A program made the translations under genes and the position numbers. Below the pieces are notes generated by a model, which saw only the letters and a program-made list of their open reading frames with translations, ran no database searches and was not told the DNA's origin. A stretch of DNA of 64,000 nt from Alisma plantago-aquatica (Eukaryota; Streptophyta; Magnoliopsida; Alismatales; Alismataceae), in NCBI GenBank assembly GCA_963693085.1, contig OY856409.1:1170425249-1170489248 (forward strand), written 5' to 3'. Of the stretch, positions 20,691 through 32,655 are shown piece after piece. How positions within the stretch are numbered: position 1 is the first letter of the stretch; every line of letters begins with the position of its first letter.

Positions 20691-23620
20691 ATGGTACCCT
20701 CCTTGATGGACGATATGGTGTGTATGATCATGATGTTGGGTGATACCTTTCCCTTGTGTTGGGCGATAGGGTTAACTAGGGTTATGTTGGCTGATATGAT
20801 GGTGACCATGATGGGCTTTAGGGTTCCTCTTGTGATGAGAAATACCCTTGTTCTTCTCATGGACGACATGCCTTAGTATCTTGGTGGACGACAGGGCCTA
20901 GTTTGGTGAGTTAGTTGGGTTGCACAATATTCAACATGGTGCTAGCCGATAGCCCTGACAGGCGTTACCTCTTGGGTTGTGACGCACGATAGAGTTGGGT
21001 TCTGACGGGCGTCACGCCCCTGGTTTGGGTATGTGTCAGCCGATAGGCCTGGATAGGTAGTTGCACATTTTAAGGAGTGTTTCCTTCTCTCTCTTGGTCG
21101 TTGTGAGGTTGTTAGCTGGGTGTTAGCCTTGAGTTCCGGGCATCGTGGTGAGCTATGACGGGCGTTGCCTGACAGGGTGTGACGCGCGACACCCCTGACA
21201 TGCGACACTCCTCTCTTGTGACGCTGTGTTGGGCTGGGCACTGGGTGTAACGCAGCGTTGCTTCCTTCCCATGCCCTAGCCGTGTGAGCTAGCTATAGTG
21301 AGGGTTGTGAGTTGTAGTGAGGTTGGTATGGTTCTTTAACGACGGTTTCTAGTGTGATGGAAGTGGATGTTTATGCACCAATAAACGATAGTGATGCCTT
21401 GATTAGTAATGATAACAATGATAACGTTAATAGTGCTATTGATAGAAAAGATGTTAATAATGTAAATGATGGTGATGTCTTGTTAGTAGTGGAAGCAATA
21501 ATAATGTTAATGATGATGCTAAGTGATAGTTACATTAATAGTTTGCTTAATGATATAACAATAAAGATAATAGCGGATGATGATGCTGATAACAGTAATG
21601 ACATTGGTAACAATAGTGTTTGCTCTGTATACTCAACATGATTTCTATATAAAGTGAATACATTGATTGTTTGTATAATCTTGAGATAAGGGTGAGCATG
21701 AACATGGTTTGTTAATGATGTGCTTAACACACTTGATCACCAAATAGTGTAAGAATGATAAGTAGAGTATCTTGTATGATATTTCATGATAATGATCATA
21801 TTCCTTATGTTGTAACTATGATTATTACGTACCCTAACCATGCAGGTGATGTTTAGCCATGAGAGGGCTATGAGACACATGTGATGAGTAACATTACTTT
21901 GATAATTATTCTATGAGGTTGTACGTATGATGTGTTGGTCCCATGATGATTGATGTGAGCCTTGAAGAGGCAGTGACAGTACATGATGAGGGGTTGAGAT
22001 CCCGTGGTATGTGATGATCCTTGATATGGATCTAGATGGTTGGCAAGAGGCCAAGTGGTAACATGTGATTTGGGATCCTTGTGATGGATCAGGTTGATGT
22101 GGTTTCCATAATAATATAATGTTGTTTACTTTCTGTTATGTTTTGCATGTTATATAACTTGGTTGAATCCTGCAATCCATCTAAAAGATACTAATTAATT
22201 ACAGTGGAATTATATCATGTAGCTTGCCCTGGCCATAGATCCATCATCGTCAGGACTTGGTGATGGTGAAACGGGTTCTCCCACGGGTTAACCTGGAAGC
22301 GCATATTGTTGAATATGTGTAGGTTGCTCCTACCTGAAAATGAGGAGGTAAGAGTGTAACTTCGGTTGCAGACTCAGATACATATGTAGAGCATGGTGAA
22401 CAGGCCCATGGCTCAGGATATGTGATGTGAGGAGCATGAATATGTTCATGGCTCAAAGCACAGTGAACAGGCTCGTGGCTTAGTTTTACTAGCGCCGAGA
22501 CCTGTACCAAGGTGGGCTAGCGTGAGGGTAGCCTATGGAGCTGACCCTGTGGCTAAGACCACTTCAGCATGTGACTGCGGTCCTACTTGTGTTGTACTCG
22601 TGCACTGACCACGAGGTGGGAGGTCGTGGAGTCCGGCTCTTCCATTGACCTTGTATGGCACCGACCTTAGGCTTCACAGCCAGAGGTTGGATTTGAGTGG
22701 TACGATTCAAATCCTCGGGGCATAATAATACGTAATACAGCCGTTTAGTATTTACTGCTTAAGATAAACATGAAACATTGGTTGAGGCCTTGTTTGTGTA
22801 ATACCTCTGTTATATCTTGCATGTTTCGTGACAATGTCTTACCTTGATAATCAGGTTATGTGACATTATATCCCACTCTGATAATCTTGTTACATAGTGA
22901 TACATCTTATCTGGTTAAGCATGTTCCGTTGAAAGATATCTGGTTATATGCTTTTATACAGCTGGTAAGCTTGTCGGTAAGAATAGCTTTGCTTTACATA
23001 GACTGCTTTTGTTATACCTGTTCCTAGTTATCTGCTGTTATAGTTTATCTTGATGAGGTTCTGTAGTTGCGGTGGGGAGTTATGTTTCCCGCTGGGACAA
23101 TTGTTCAATTGTCTCACCCCACTGGTTTAACCCCTTTTTAGGTGGTCGAGGTAGATGTGGTCGTGGTCGTGGTGTTGCGGCCGAGCAGCTTGAGGAGCAG
23201 TAGAAGGCAAGCGTTGGGCATGATGCTGGTTTGGGTGTTTTGTAGTAGAGTCTAGAGTCATCCCTGTACTCTCAGGTCCTTGGAAGTGTTTTGACGATGT
23301 TTTACGATGAACGATCGATGACGTTTGTATATCCTGCTGTTGGCCAGATACGGGCCTTTATGTATGAACAGGTGGTGATCTCATGTGATGGATGAACAGT
23401 TGTTTCTGTAAGCTGTAGACACGTATCAGATCTCGTGTATGTATATATATGACATGTTTCTATGCAGGATGAGGATTGGAAAGTAATAGTTTCACAGTTT
23501 ATCTGTTTTCTGCAATCGGTTTTAATTAACCCGTGTTTTCATAATCTGTGGTTATGGTGATTTCCGCACGTTTTCGCGTAACACCTCGTTATCTATATGA
23601 TAATGGGATGTGTTGCCACA
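20691..23620 (+). repeat. Element A 3' LTR, right part
   Basis: This resumes exactly where the left part stopped, after the second ATGGT copy, and is collinear with 2720-5659 of the 5' LTR. It ends TTGCCACA, then CTAAT. The low-complexity Asn/Asp-rich tract recurs at 21370-21640. Confidence 0.92.
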
Positions 23621-24787
23621 CTAATGTAGGGTGATGCTATATGAAACCCTAATGTAGGGTGATGTTATGTGAAACCCTAATACATGAATGCGTTCATGGC
23701 TCAGAGAGCACGGTGAACTGGCTCGTGGCTCAGATTTACTTGCGTCGGGACCTGTACTAAGGCGGGCTAGAGGATGGGTATCCTATGAGAGCTAACCCTT
23801 TGACTGAGGTCACTTAAGCAAGAGACTGCGGTCCTGCTTGTGGTCTCACACTGACCGAGACAGATTAGATCGTGGAATCTTACTCTTCCATTGATCTTGT
23901 ATGGCACTGGCTTTGGGTTTTGCAACTGAAGGTTGGATTTGAGCGGTACGGCTCACTTCCTCATGGCATAAGTATGATTGTAAAATGTAATCAGCCGTGT
24001 AGCATATTTTCTTAAGGATGAAATACAGAAATCTTTGGTTGATGTTACATTGCTTATTGTATCCTAAATGCATAGATATTATACATGTTCTTCATATTCC
24101 TTATTAAAATGAATAGATGATTTACTGATTTATCATTTATAGTTGTAATGCTTTAAAAGATGATATTGCTCTACTCTACTCAATATTGATTGAATCTTGC
24201 TTTTCAATGGAGAATCCACTGCTCAGTTTATTACTATTTATCTGTAATAATAATGTTTCTGGCAGAGAGTTATATCTCTCATTGGGACAATTTCAATTCT
24301 CTCACACCCCTGGGATCCAACCTTTTTAGGTGGACGAGGATGAGGAGTTAGAACCAATACAACAGGGGAAGGATAGCAGCATCAGGGATAGCAGTAACAT
24401 CTCAGGTGGAGATACTGATTGTCATGTAATGCAAATATGAGTCCTATGTGTCGTCTCTGTACTCTCAGGTCATTGGATTCAGTAGATAGCACTTTTATGA
24501 TCGATCTGAGATTTTAGCTTTGAATGCCTCGAGGTTTTATGTTTCTTATGTATAGAATTAATAGAGCAGATGTTGTATGTAATCCTCGAGAAGAGAAGGT
24601 ACATGGTATGTACTTTATGGACCAGAATGTATATATAATATTTTGTTTTTTGTTATAAGAGTTTCCTGGAAATGGATCTCTTTACTAATGGTTTTAATTT
24701 TTAGTGATTTTTGTTAATTAGCTACTAATGTTTTCTTATGCTTCATAAATGACAATTTGTTTTTCGGTTTTGGTGACTATCGTCACA
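23621..24787 (+). repeat. Element B 5' LTR, right part, with internal deletion
   Basis: It begins with A's right target copy CTAAT and resumes the 28-bp telobox repeats for about two more units. At about 23680 it jumps to sequence matching the 3' LTR from about 40219. About 770 bp present in the 3' LTR (39450-40218) is missing. It ends CGTCACA, matching the 3' LTR end CTTCACA. Confidence 0.85.
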
Positions 24788-24795
24788 AATTAAGT

Positions 24796-24807
24796 TGGTA
24801 TCAGAGC
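24796..24807 (+). other. Primer-binding site of element B
   Basis: TGGTATCAGAGC begins eight bases after the B 5' LTR end and is followed by TTAAGGTTCG. It matches the initiator Met tRNA primer. Confidence 0.88.
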
Positions 24808-24922
24808 TTAAGGTTCGCTGAGTCTACAAATACATAGGATTAAGGTCGTTGAGTCTGTTCAAGTGTCTTTCAGTTTATCTGATAGTGACTTCTACTCTCA
24901 GGAGAAGAAGTAAAGCTTGAAG

Positions 24923-25562
24923 ATGGCTGGATCACATGAACAACATGCTACTGAAAGTAGTGTTGTTGCACCAGGAGGAGGTGCAGGGGATCATGCTAGA
25001 GAAGAACTAGTACTTGAACATCCCTAGCTTGACCAAGCCACATTAGAAAACCCACCCTTCCATGCTTTGTTTGGGTAGTTCATGGTAACTATGACACATA
25101 TGGCTGATAGAATGCCACCACCTGCACCTAGGGCACTAGCTCACAAGGAGGGACATGGAGTTGGAAAGACTTTGGAATGGCTTCCACATGTAGGAGCCAC
25201 TGATTATGCTGGTACAGCTGACCCAACAGATGCGGACTTGTGGCTGACTGAGTTGGAAAAGGCCTTCAAAATTCTTATTATCCCTGAAGCTGAGAAGGTT
25301 AGACATGCGGTGTACCTGTTGAAGGGGAGTGTTGGCCATTGGTGGGCCATAGAAGAAGGCAAAAGGACAGGTGTTGAAGTCGGATAGGAAGAGTTTCGAT
25401 CAGAGTTTGTTAGTAGATATTTTCCCAAGACTTAGCTGGATGAACAAATCTCTCAGTTTAAGCGGATAAGGCAAGGAACAATGAACATTAGTGAGTATGA
25501 AGCTAAGTTTATGGATGTTCTACGGTTCTTTCCACACATGGCTTCTACAAATGAGGAGAGGA
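24923..25562 (+). pseudogene. Element B gag, first part, interrupted by element C
   Basis: The start is MAGSHEQHATES, equivalent to A's start. The gag core DADLWLTELEKAFKI, YLLKGSVGHWWAIEE and MNISEYEAKFMDVLRF is clear. In-frame stops occur at about 25026 and 25078, at 25385 (TAG where A has TGG) and near 25433. The coding sequence is cut at MASTNEER by C. It resumes at 32212 after the GAGGA duplication. Confidence 0.85.
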
Positions 25563-26987
25563 TGAAAAACACTAGAGGGGGGTGAATAGAGTTTTAAAAT
25601 AATTTTAACAATTTATTGAACTCAAACAACCACAATTGAAATTGGAAGAAGGAGACAGGTGTTTAGAGTGGTTCCAACTTTAGCAAATACTAAAGTTGTC
25701 AGTCCACTACCCATTTGCTTACCCAACCGGGATTTTGAAAGTATTTATTTTATTACCTTCTCAAGGATTTATACAAATTACAATACTTTCCTTTACACCC
25801 CTTGAACAGCCTTCACTAGAAGTAGGTGCACCAACTCGAGGTAGCCTTCTTGAAGTAACTCCAAGCTCCCCCTTGAAGTAGCCTTCCTCTCTAGAAGTAA
25901 CCTCCCGTTGCACCAGCCTTCTGAAGTAGCTCAAGGTCGCCTTCTTCACCAAGAAGATCTCCACCCTCTCCAATCCGCAGCCTCCAACCTAGGAGTAGCA
26001 AGGAGAGTACAAACAGTAATAGAGAACAAGAAAGGAAAAAGGAAGTTACAACTTATCCTTTGTATCCCAAGGCTTGATTTGCCTAGATCAAGCGTATAGA
26101 TCTCCTAACCAAGTGTATGAACTTGTGATTGCATTGGGTAGGAGATACTAGCCTATAGGACACGAATTTTGAGTTAAGGATGAAAGTAGACAATTGTTAC
26201 AATGCTCAAATTGCTCACAACATATTGCAAATGTAATTGCTTGCTCAAAGAGTACTCAAGTGTGTAAAAGATGTATTTTAGTGTCCTATGGCTTGTCCTA
26301 TTTATAGGAATGGCCTAAGGATGCTTAAGGACGTTCTAGACAACTTCTAGGGGTTTCTAAGTGCTTAACTAGCCGTTAGGTACAAGTTTGTTGCTTTAGC
26401 AATGACTAATTAATTTATTCTGCAGTTGCTGTCAGAGTTCATCTCGGTCGAAGAATGGTCGACCGAGATACCTACTCGGTCGAAGTTTTGTCGACCGACA
26501 GGCTCTCTGGATCAAGTGATTTGCAATGTCTATCTCCAACTGCCAACTACCTTGTCAGTTGTGTCTAACCGCTACTTTGGATCTTTCTCGGTCGAGAAGA
26601 TTGTCGACCGAGAGTGTCTCGGTCGAGGAGTTGGTCGACCGAGATTGATCCTGTTTCAATGTTTCAATTTAGGCACTAATTATATGTATGAGTGTGCAAA
26701 TGTGATCCTATTTGAAGGGGATGACTTATCTAAATGTGGTGTTCAGCTAGGGAGAATCTAACGCTTGATTTACATGAAATCTAAGTACTTGTACATTATA
26801 TATTTGTACAAGTTTTTACAAGGCGATTACATTTCATGAAAACATAAACATGTAAGCATATGGATTTCCCTAGTTACTTTGTCATCCACTTTAATCCTGC
26901 ACACTCAAGTAGCTCATTAGATAAATAAGAATGAAATGTTTGTCATAATCAAAACAAAGGGATTTATAGATGTCCATTTAGCCAACA
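25563..26987 (-). repeat. Element C 3' LTR
   Basis: It is near-identical to 30781-32206. A TATA-like CCTATAAATAG (minus strand) lies at 26298-26308. It contains four inverted TCGGTCGA/TCGACCGA pairs at 26441-26643. Confidence 0.92.
26441..26643. repeat. Four TCGGTCGA-N7/8-TCGACCGA hairpins in C LTR
   Basis: The stems lie at 26441-26469 (11 bp, ATCTCGGTCGA), 26476-26498 (8 bp), 26587-26612 (9 bp) and 26618-26643 (9 bp). Loops are 7 or 8 bases and differ in sequence. The other LTR carries the same set at 31660-31862, with one stem base changed (TCGACTGA). Confidence 0.88.
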
Positions 26988-26992
26988 ATCTC

Positions 26993-27006
26993 CCCCCTTT
27001 TGAAGA
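26993..27006 (-). other. Polypurine tract of element C
   Basis: On the minus strand, AAAAGGGGGGAGAT ends just before the 3' LTR start TGTTGGC. Its orientation confirms that C is reversed relative to B. Confidence 0.8.
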
Positions 27007-27663
27007 TGACAAACATTTCCAAAATATAAATGAAGGAAATATAAAACATATGAGTTTCATACCTTTAGATTACCTTTTGTAGCTTTTCCTCTTGTTTATA
27101 AAATGTGTGCTTATTATTCCCCATGAATTATGGAGCATGAAATCCACTTCACTAGAGAATATAGCAACTTTCATTGTAAAGCCAAGAGTTTAATTATGAA
27201 ACTCATTGATTGAGTTTTTTTATAATTACTAAGTTTTAGTTTTATATTTATTTCTCCCCCTTTGTCATTTCAAAAAGATATCCAAGTTGAATAATTTATA
27301 GTATTTCTCCCCCGTAATTTTATACTGTACTCCCCCTTAGTTAGATATCCCAAATAGAAGTTTGAATTCTTGGCAATAGATAGTCAATTTAGTCACAATT
27401 TTAAAGATTACATTCTTTTTGATTTATTTTTATTTATTACTCCCCTTATTTTGGATGCTCTACTATGATAGTCTTATAATCCATATTTATAAGATGTCTC
27501 ATATGCTTTTTAGAAGAATATCCATTGTAACAAGTGAAGATAACCAATTTCATTAAAAACATGGAATGTATTACAAGCATGGAAAGATAATCAAATCATA
27601 TAGAGATGAGACATTTATTACAATCATTCAAAGATGTCATTACAACTAATACAACTCCAAAAC
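27007..27663 (-). other. Element C 3' untranslated region
   Basis: This AT-rich stretch has several pyrimidine runs ending in CTCCCCC on the plus strand (near 27255, 27311, 27331 and 27442). Seen on the minus strand these are scattered polypurine-like runs. No coding signal is seen. Confidence 0.45.
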
Positions 27664-29023
27664 TTACTGGAAAGACTTAAGAATTACATCAATATCAGGG
27701 TCTTTCCCAAGAAATGACTCAGCTCCATAATATCTAACCAAAGTTTGCCAATCCAGAGCACCTGTCTTGGTTAATGCATTCGCGTCCAAGAAGGTAGGAA
27801 CTCGATCAAATCGGAAGTTAGCAGCAATATCTTGTAGTTGCATGGATGAAAACTGAGTGTGCGTGAGATCCATAGATGGTGGAGGTGGAGTTTGATAATA
27901 GTTGTAAGAAGGATTATATGGATTGAGCATGCCCGGATTTAAAGAATAAGGATATTCATCTGGTTGGTTTGGAGAAAGGGTTTGCATTCTTTGGTTTAGA
28001 TAAGTCATGGCATGATGGTTATAATATAATTGTTTACTAAGATGATATTGTGATCCAGCAACATAGGTTAGAGTGTTTTGGATGGGATCATAGGGTAGGT
28101 TGGTAGGAGGAGGTGGAGGTGGTATATCTTGGGTAGATGTCTCTCCTTCCGTCCTAGTATAGTATTCTTACTTATTTTTTCTATAGTATTCTTACTTATT
28201 TTTTGTGGTCTACGCTCCCATGTATAACCCATGTCCTCAATTTGTGTCTTAAGAAAATGTTGAGTAATTTGGCATACAAGATCAGCATATGGAGGATTGC
28301 CAGAAAACTCAAGCATGTTTTTAAGAATAATGCGGATAAAATTTGTGGGAATACGTTGGATAATGGAATAGATTAGACACATTCGAAAAATAGGACTTCA
28401 TACTTATTTGCTCTAGGATGTATGTTTGTTGAAACAATAAGGTTTACAATCCTAGCTGCAGGTTTGAGATTGATAGCATAGTATGTGCCCCTATCTTTGT
28501 GACAGGTTGTATTTGATTGAAAAATGGTTCTTTTGATGTCACTAAGACTAACGGTATGATCATCTTGGGAAAGTTGATTAAGTGGGTTTCCAGTGGTAAG
28601 GTCAAGGGTGTCTTGATATTCATCTAGGTCAATATTTAGCATGTCAAGAATATCTTCTTCAGTAAATCGAAAGCTATGCCCATTGACCATAGTATAGAAG
28701 AAGATGGTTTCTCTTTCAGAGTGGGAGATGAGGTTAGCATAGAATTCATTCACTACCTTGGTGGAATAGGAAGGGAAAGAAGGGTTGATGAATTCTTTCA
28801 ACTTTTGCACTTCAAAAAGGTCCTCCAAGTCGACGATGTTGAGGAAGTCCATAACTTCAACTGGTCGTCGTGGGAGAGGAGCTTTGGAGGAGAGCCGTAG
28901 ATAGCGATCACCAGCATCTCTGTCGACGAAGGCAATGTCGTTGATGATCGGCAATGGTGGAGTAGCTTCCCTTCCTTTCCTGCCGGCGACCTTCTTCTTC
29001 CCACGAGCAGATGATGAGGCCAT
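27664..29023 (-). pseudogene. Element C ORF, plant transposon-associated protein, frameshifted
   Basis: It starts at ATG 29023 (MASSSARGKKKVAGRKGRE). The segment VNEFYANLISHSERETIF, then GHSFRFTEEDILDMLNI, resembles the plant-specific 'putative plant transposon protein' domain as I recall it. The first frame stops at 28373. The sense continues in another frame (MCLIYSIIQRIPTNFIRIIL, then YADLVCQITQHFL) to 28068, then in a third block (27664-28008), Pro/Tyr-rich, ending DPDIDVILKSFQ. At least one frameshift near 28375 is therefore needed. The full product would be about 440 residues. Function is unknown. It shows no RT, integrase or protease motif, so C cannot be autonomous. Confidence 0.65.
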
Positions 29024-30517
29024 TGCGGTGCTTGATGGTGGAGAAGAAGCAAGGAAGTCTTGGGGATGAGGATGCTAAAGATTTGCACAAGAATGCACTA
29101 AAGAGAACCTATGGAAGCAAGAATATGAAAGTGTGAAGAAGTGACCCATTTTTGGTCCCTTTTATAGCAATCCAGTGACCGGGTCAGTCGACAATTTGTC
29201 AACCGAGCGTCCGCAACGGTCATATTCCAGACGCGCCACTCGGCCGTCCAACGGTCATCTTGCAATGGTCGTCCGTTAACGGTAACGGTCGGATTGCAAC
29301 GGTCATATCCCAACGGCTCATTCTCGGTCGAGAAATTGTCGACCGACACTGTCTCGGTCGAACAATTGTCGACCGGAAGTGTGTCTGATGTTAAGTCTGT
29401 CTAGATTCTTTCGGTCGAGAGAGGTGGGCTGACCGAGAGGTTTTCGGTCAAAATATTCGTCGACCGACAGACTTACTGGGTATGAATTTTTTAAGCTGAT
29501 TTTTAATGAAAATGATAGACTAAATTTGTAGAGCATATATATATTTTCTAAGGGAGTAATATTTTGTTTTATTATTGACAATTTTGGAACATTTTTGTGA
29601 TCATGAATTAATTGTGCTTTTAATCACAATAAAATGATATTCAATTAGTTATTGTGTCAAACTTATTTTAGGTCGATTTTGACTACGACCATAGCGCCCC
29701 TTGGTCAAATTTCATTTTAACCAAGAGGCAAATTTGTAGATTTTCAAATTGAATATATCGAGTATAATATCTGCATAAAATTTGATTAAGTAACAAGTTG
29801 AAGCATACTACTTAATATGATTCTTAAATGAAGGCACAATTAATATCTCAAGTCTTCAAAGATACTAATTTAGAGATTTTGTCTAAGTGTTGCAAGCAAT
29901 AACATATAACTAACAAATCATTTTGCTTGCCGAATATATCATCACGGATCCATGCATACAATTATCATTATCATTATCTATGCGTACCAAATAGTGAAAG
30001 CATATCCATGATGTAATGATGACAGCATATAATGATAATTCCATCACATGATTTGTATATGGATAGACCAGAAAATACTTTAGGAAAAATCATGTGAAAA
30101 TAGAAATTTTCTTTTCATTGAACTAAGCATAATTTTAGTTTAAACTTAAATCATTTAGGGAATAAACTAATATTAATCTCATTTAAATTTGCAGGGATGA
30201 TTTTCAAAATATATCCAGTCATCAATCCCAAATAGATAGCAATTTCATCAAATTTAAAAGAATTCAGCAATTTTGTAGCAGACTGGAGATCAGTGACATG
30301 CTCGGTCGAGAATTTCTCGACCGATGGTCTCTCGGTCGACAGTCTTTCGACCGATAACATTTCTGGAACTGTTAATTTCTTCCAAATGAAGCATAATTAT
30401 GCAAGTTAAATATTTAGATAATTTAAATTTATTTGTTATCCCATTGTGTTGAGTTGAGATAGACATAGAAATGTGCACCTAAGGTTCTTGGTCATATCTC
30501 AACTTGATTATGTTCAT
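29024..30517 (-). other. Element C internal non-coding region with further dyads
   Basis: No coding sequence is seen. Inverted TCGGTCGA/TCGACCGA pairs recur at about 29330-29375, 29410-29470 (one decayed) and 30300-30357. The LTR motif is thus repeated inside the element on both sides of the spacer. The middle, about 29480-30290, is AT-rich with no further signal. Confidence 0.6.
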
Positions 30518-30766
30518 TTAGTTTGGAGGTTTTGGAACCCAAACTAACTCGACATCTTTTCTCTTGTAAGGGCATGAAAAAGAATAGTGACCAAGGCGCA
30601 AACAATAATGACAACATATCGAGTCAACCTCATATCTTTTTCTATGGTTGTGTTCTGTGTTGTCCTTGGGTGAAGATGTTCCTTTAGGTACATATATAGA
30701 TTGATGGGTTTGTGACTTTCTCCAACTAGGTTGTTGATAGGATTTCCCTTTAGGCTTGTAACCTAG
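30518..30766 (-). pseudogene. Element C gag zinc-knuckle fragment
   Basis: Just after the PBS on the minus strand, a frame reads KGKSYQQPSWRKSQ, then CHYCLRLGHYSFSC, then VWVPKP. The CX2CX4HX4C knuckle followed by VWVPK is typical of Ty1/copia gag-pol. It has no start codon of its own and no capsid core. It appears to be a leftover from the autonomous ancestor. It hints that C derives from copia. Confidence 0.65.
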
Positions 30767-30778
30767 GCTCTGATACCA
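30767..30778 (-). other. Primer-binding site of element C
   Basis: On the minus strand, TGGTATCAGAGC begins two bases after the LTR end. It matches the initiator Met tRNA primer. Confidence 0.88.
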
Positions 30779-30780
30779 AC

Positions 30781-32206
30781 TGAAAAACACTAAAGGGGGG
30801 GTGAATAGAGTTTTAAAATAATTTTAACAATTTATTGAACTCAAACAACCACAATTGAAATTGGAAGAAGGAGACAGGTGTTTAGAGTGGTTCCAACTTT
30901 AGCAAATACTAAAGTTGTCAGTCCACTACCCGGTTGCTTACCCAACCGGGATTTTGAAAGTATTTATTTTATTACCTTCTCAAGGATTTATACAAATTAC
31001 AATACTTTCCTTTACACCCCTTGAACAGCCTTCACTAGAAGTAGGTGCACCAACTCGAGGTAGCCTTCTTGAAGTAACTCCAAGCCCCCCCTTGAAGTAG
31101 CCTTCCTCTCTAGAAGTAACCTCCTGTTGCACCAGCCTTCTGAAGTAGCTCAAGGTCACCTTCTTCACCAAGAAGATCTCCACCCTCTCCAATCCACAGC
31201 CTCCAACCTAGGAGTAGCAAGGAGAGTACAAACAGTAATAGAGAACAAGAAAGGAAAAAGGAAATTACAACTTATCCTTTGTAGCCCAAGGCTTGATTTG
31301 CCTAGATCAAGCGTATAGATCTCCTAACCAAGTGTATGAACTTGTGATTGTAGTGGGTAGGAGATACTAGCCTATAGGACACGAATTTTGAGCTAAGGAT
31401 GAAAGTAGCCAATTGTTACAATGCTCAAATTGCTCACAACAGATTGCAAATGTAATTGCTTGCTCAAAGAGTACTCAAGTGTGTAAAAGATGTATTTTAG
31501 TGTCCTATGGCTTGTCCTATTTATAGGAATGGCCTAAGGATGCTTAAGGACGTTCTAGACAACTTCTAGGGGTTTCTAAGTGCTTAACTAGCCGTTAGGT
31601 ACAAGTTTGTTGCTTTAGCAACGGCTAATTAATTTATTCTGCAGTTGCTGTCAGAGTTCATCTCGGTCGAAGAATGGTCGACCGAGATACCTACTCGGTC
31701 GAAGTTTTGTCGACCGACAGGCTCTCTGGATCAAGTGATTTGCAATGTCTATCTCCAACTGCCAACTACCTTGTCAGTTGTGTCTAACGGCTACTTTGGA
31801 TCTTTCTCGGTCGAGAAGATTGTCGACTGAGAGTGTCTCGGTCGAGGAGTTGGTCGACCGAGATTGATCCTGTTTCAATGTTTCAATTTAGGCACTAATT
31901 ATATGTATGAGTGTGCAAATGTGATCCTATTTGAAGGGGATGACTTATCTAAATGTGGTGTTCAGCTAGGGAGAATCTAACACTTGATTTACATGAAATC
32001 TAAGTACTTGTACATTATATATTTGTACAAGTTTTTACAAGACGATTACATTTCATGAAAACATAAACATGTAAGCATATGGATTTCCCTAGTTACTTTG
32101 TCATCCACTTTAATCCTGCACACTCAAGTAGCTCGTTAGATCAATAAGAATGAAATGTTTGTCATAATCAAAACAAAGGGATTTATAGATGTCCATTTAG
32201 CCAACA
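30781..32206 (-). repeat. Element C 5' LTR
   Basis: This is the pair of 25563-26987 with only scattered substitutions. The TATA-like box is at 31517-31527 (minus strand) and the dyad array at 31660-31862. Confidence 0.92.
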
Positions 32207-32211
32207 GAGGA

Positions 32212-32655
32212 TTCAGCATTTTGAGAAAGGTTTGAACTCTAATTTGTCCACCCCAATATTTGCTCTAGAGAATAGAGAGAGGTTTGCCACCTTGGTGGAG
32301 TCCGTTAGGCGGATAGAAAGGTCTGTGATTGAGAAGCGTCAGGCCAATAGTAAGAAAGTATATACACTGTTTCAGGGACAGAGGTATGAAAGTTTTAAGA
32401 AACCAAGGTTTTCTGCACCAACAACACCACCAAGGTTTAATACTCAAACACAGTGGACATCCAGCAAGGGAAGAGGTCATAGTTTACCACTAGAGGGAGC
32501 TCACAGCTTAGCATCAAAGTCAGTAAGAGGACCATCACGACCACAGTGGGAGAACACATTTTTTTTATAAATGTGGAAAGATGGGACATGTGATGAAAGA
32601 TTGTCTAGTTAGAGATGTGAGTGTAACCCAACCACCGAGGTAGAGTCAACAAGGC
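32212..32655 (+). pseudogene. Element B gag, second part, with broken zinc knuckle
   Basis: This resumes B gag after C: FEKGLNSNLSTPIFALENRE, as in A. The knuckle survives only in part. A T-run at 32561-32569 shifts the frame and removes the first Cys. The rest (KCGKMGHVMKDC) can be read from about 32570 in another frame. Confidence 0.8.

Larger units (their letters stand above)
1670..23620 (+). mobile_element. Element A: Ty3/gypsy chromovirus-type LTR retrotransposon, complete but inactive
   Basis: A is delimited by TG...CA LTR ends and the 5-bp target duplication CTAAT (1665-1669 and 23621-23625). The 5' LTR is 3990 bp. The 3' LTR is 3989 bp once element D and one D target copy are removed. 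The gag-pol frame (5785-10482) is continuous at 1566 codons but holds ten premature stops. Element G at 56025 belongs to the same family. Spot comparison of the two LTRs suggests a few percent divergence, so insertion was fairly recent but not fresh. Confidence 0.93.
25563..32206 (-). mobile_element. Element C: non-autonomous LTR retrotransposon, reverse strand, in B gag
   Basis: Read on the minus strand, it starts TGTTGGCTAAATGG and ends TAGTGTTTTTCA. The target duplication GAGGA is at 25558-25562 and 32207-32211. LTRs are 1426 bp (30781-32206) and 1425 bp (25563-26987). The PBS (30767-30778) and polypurine tract (26993-27006) are in the right places. The internal 3.8 kb holds a CCHC knuckle scrap and one unrelated long ORF, but no protease, RT, RNase H or integrase that I can recognise. 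Confidence 0.92.
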
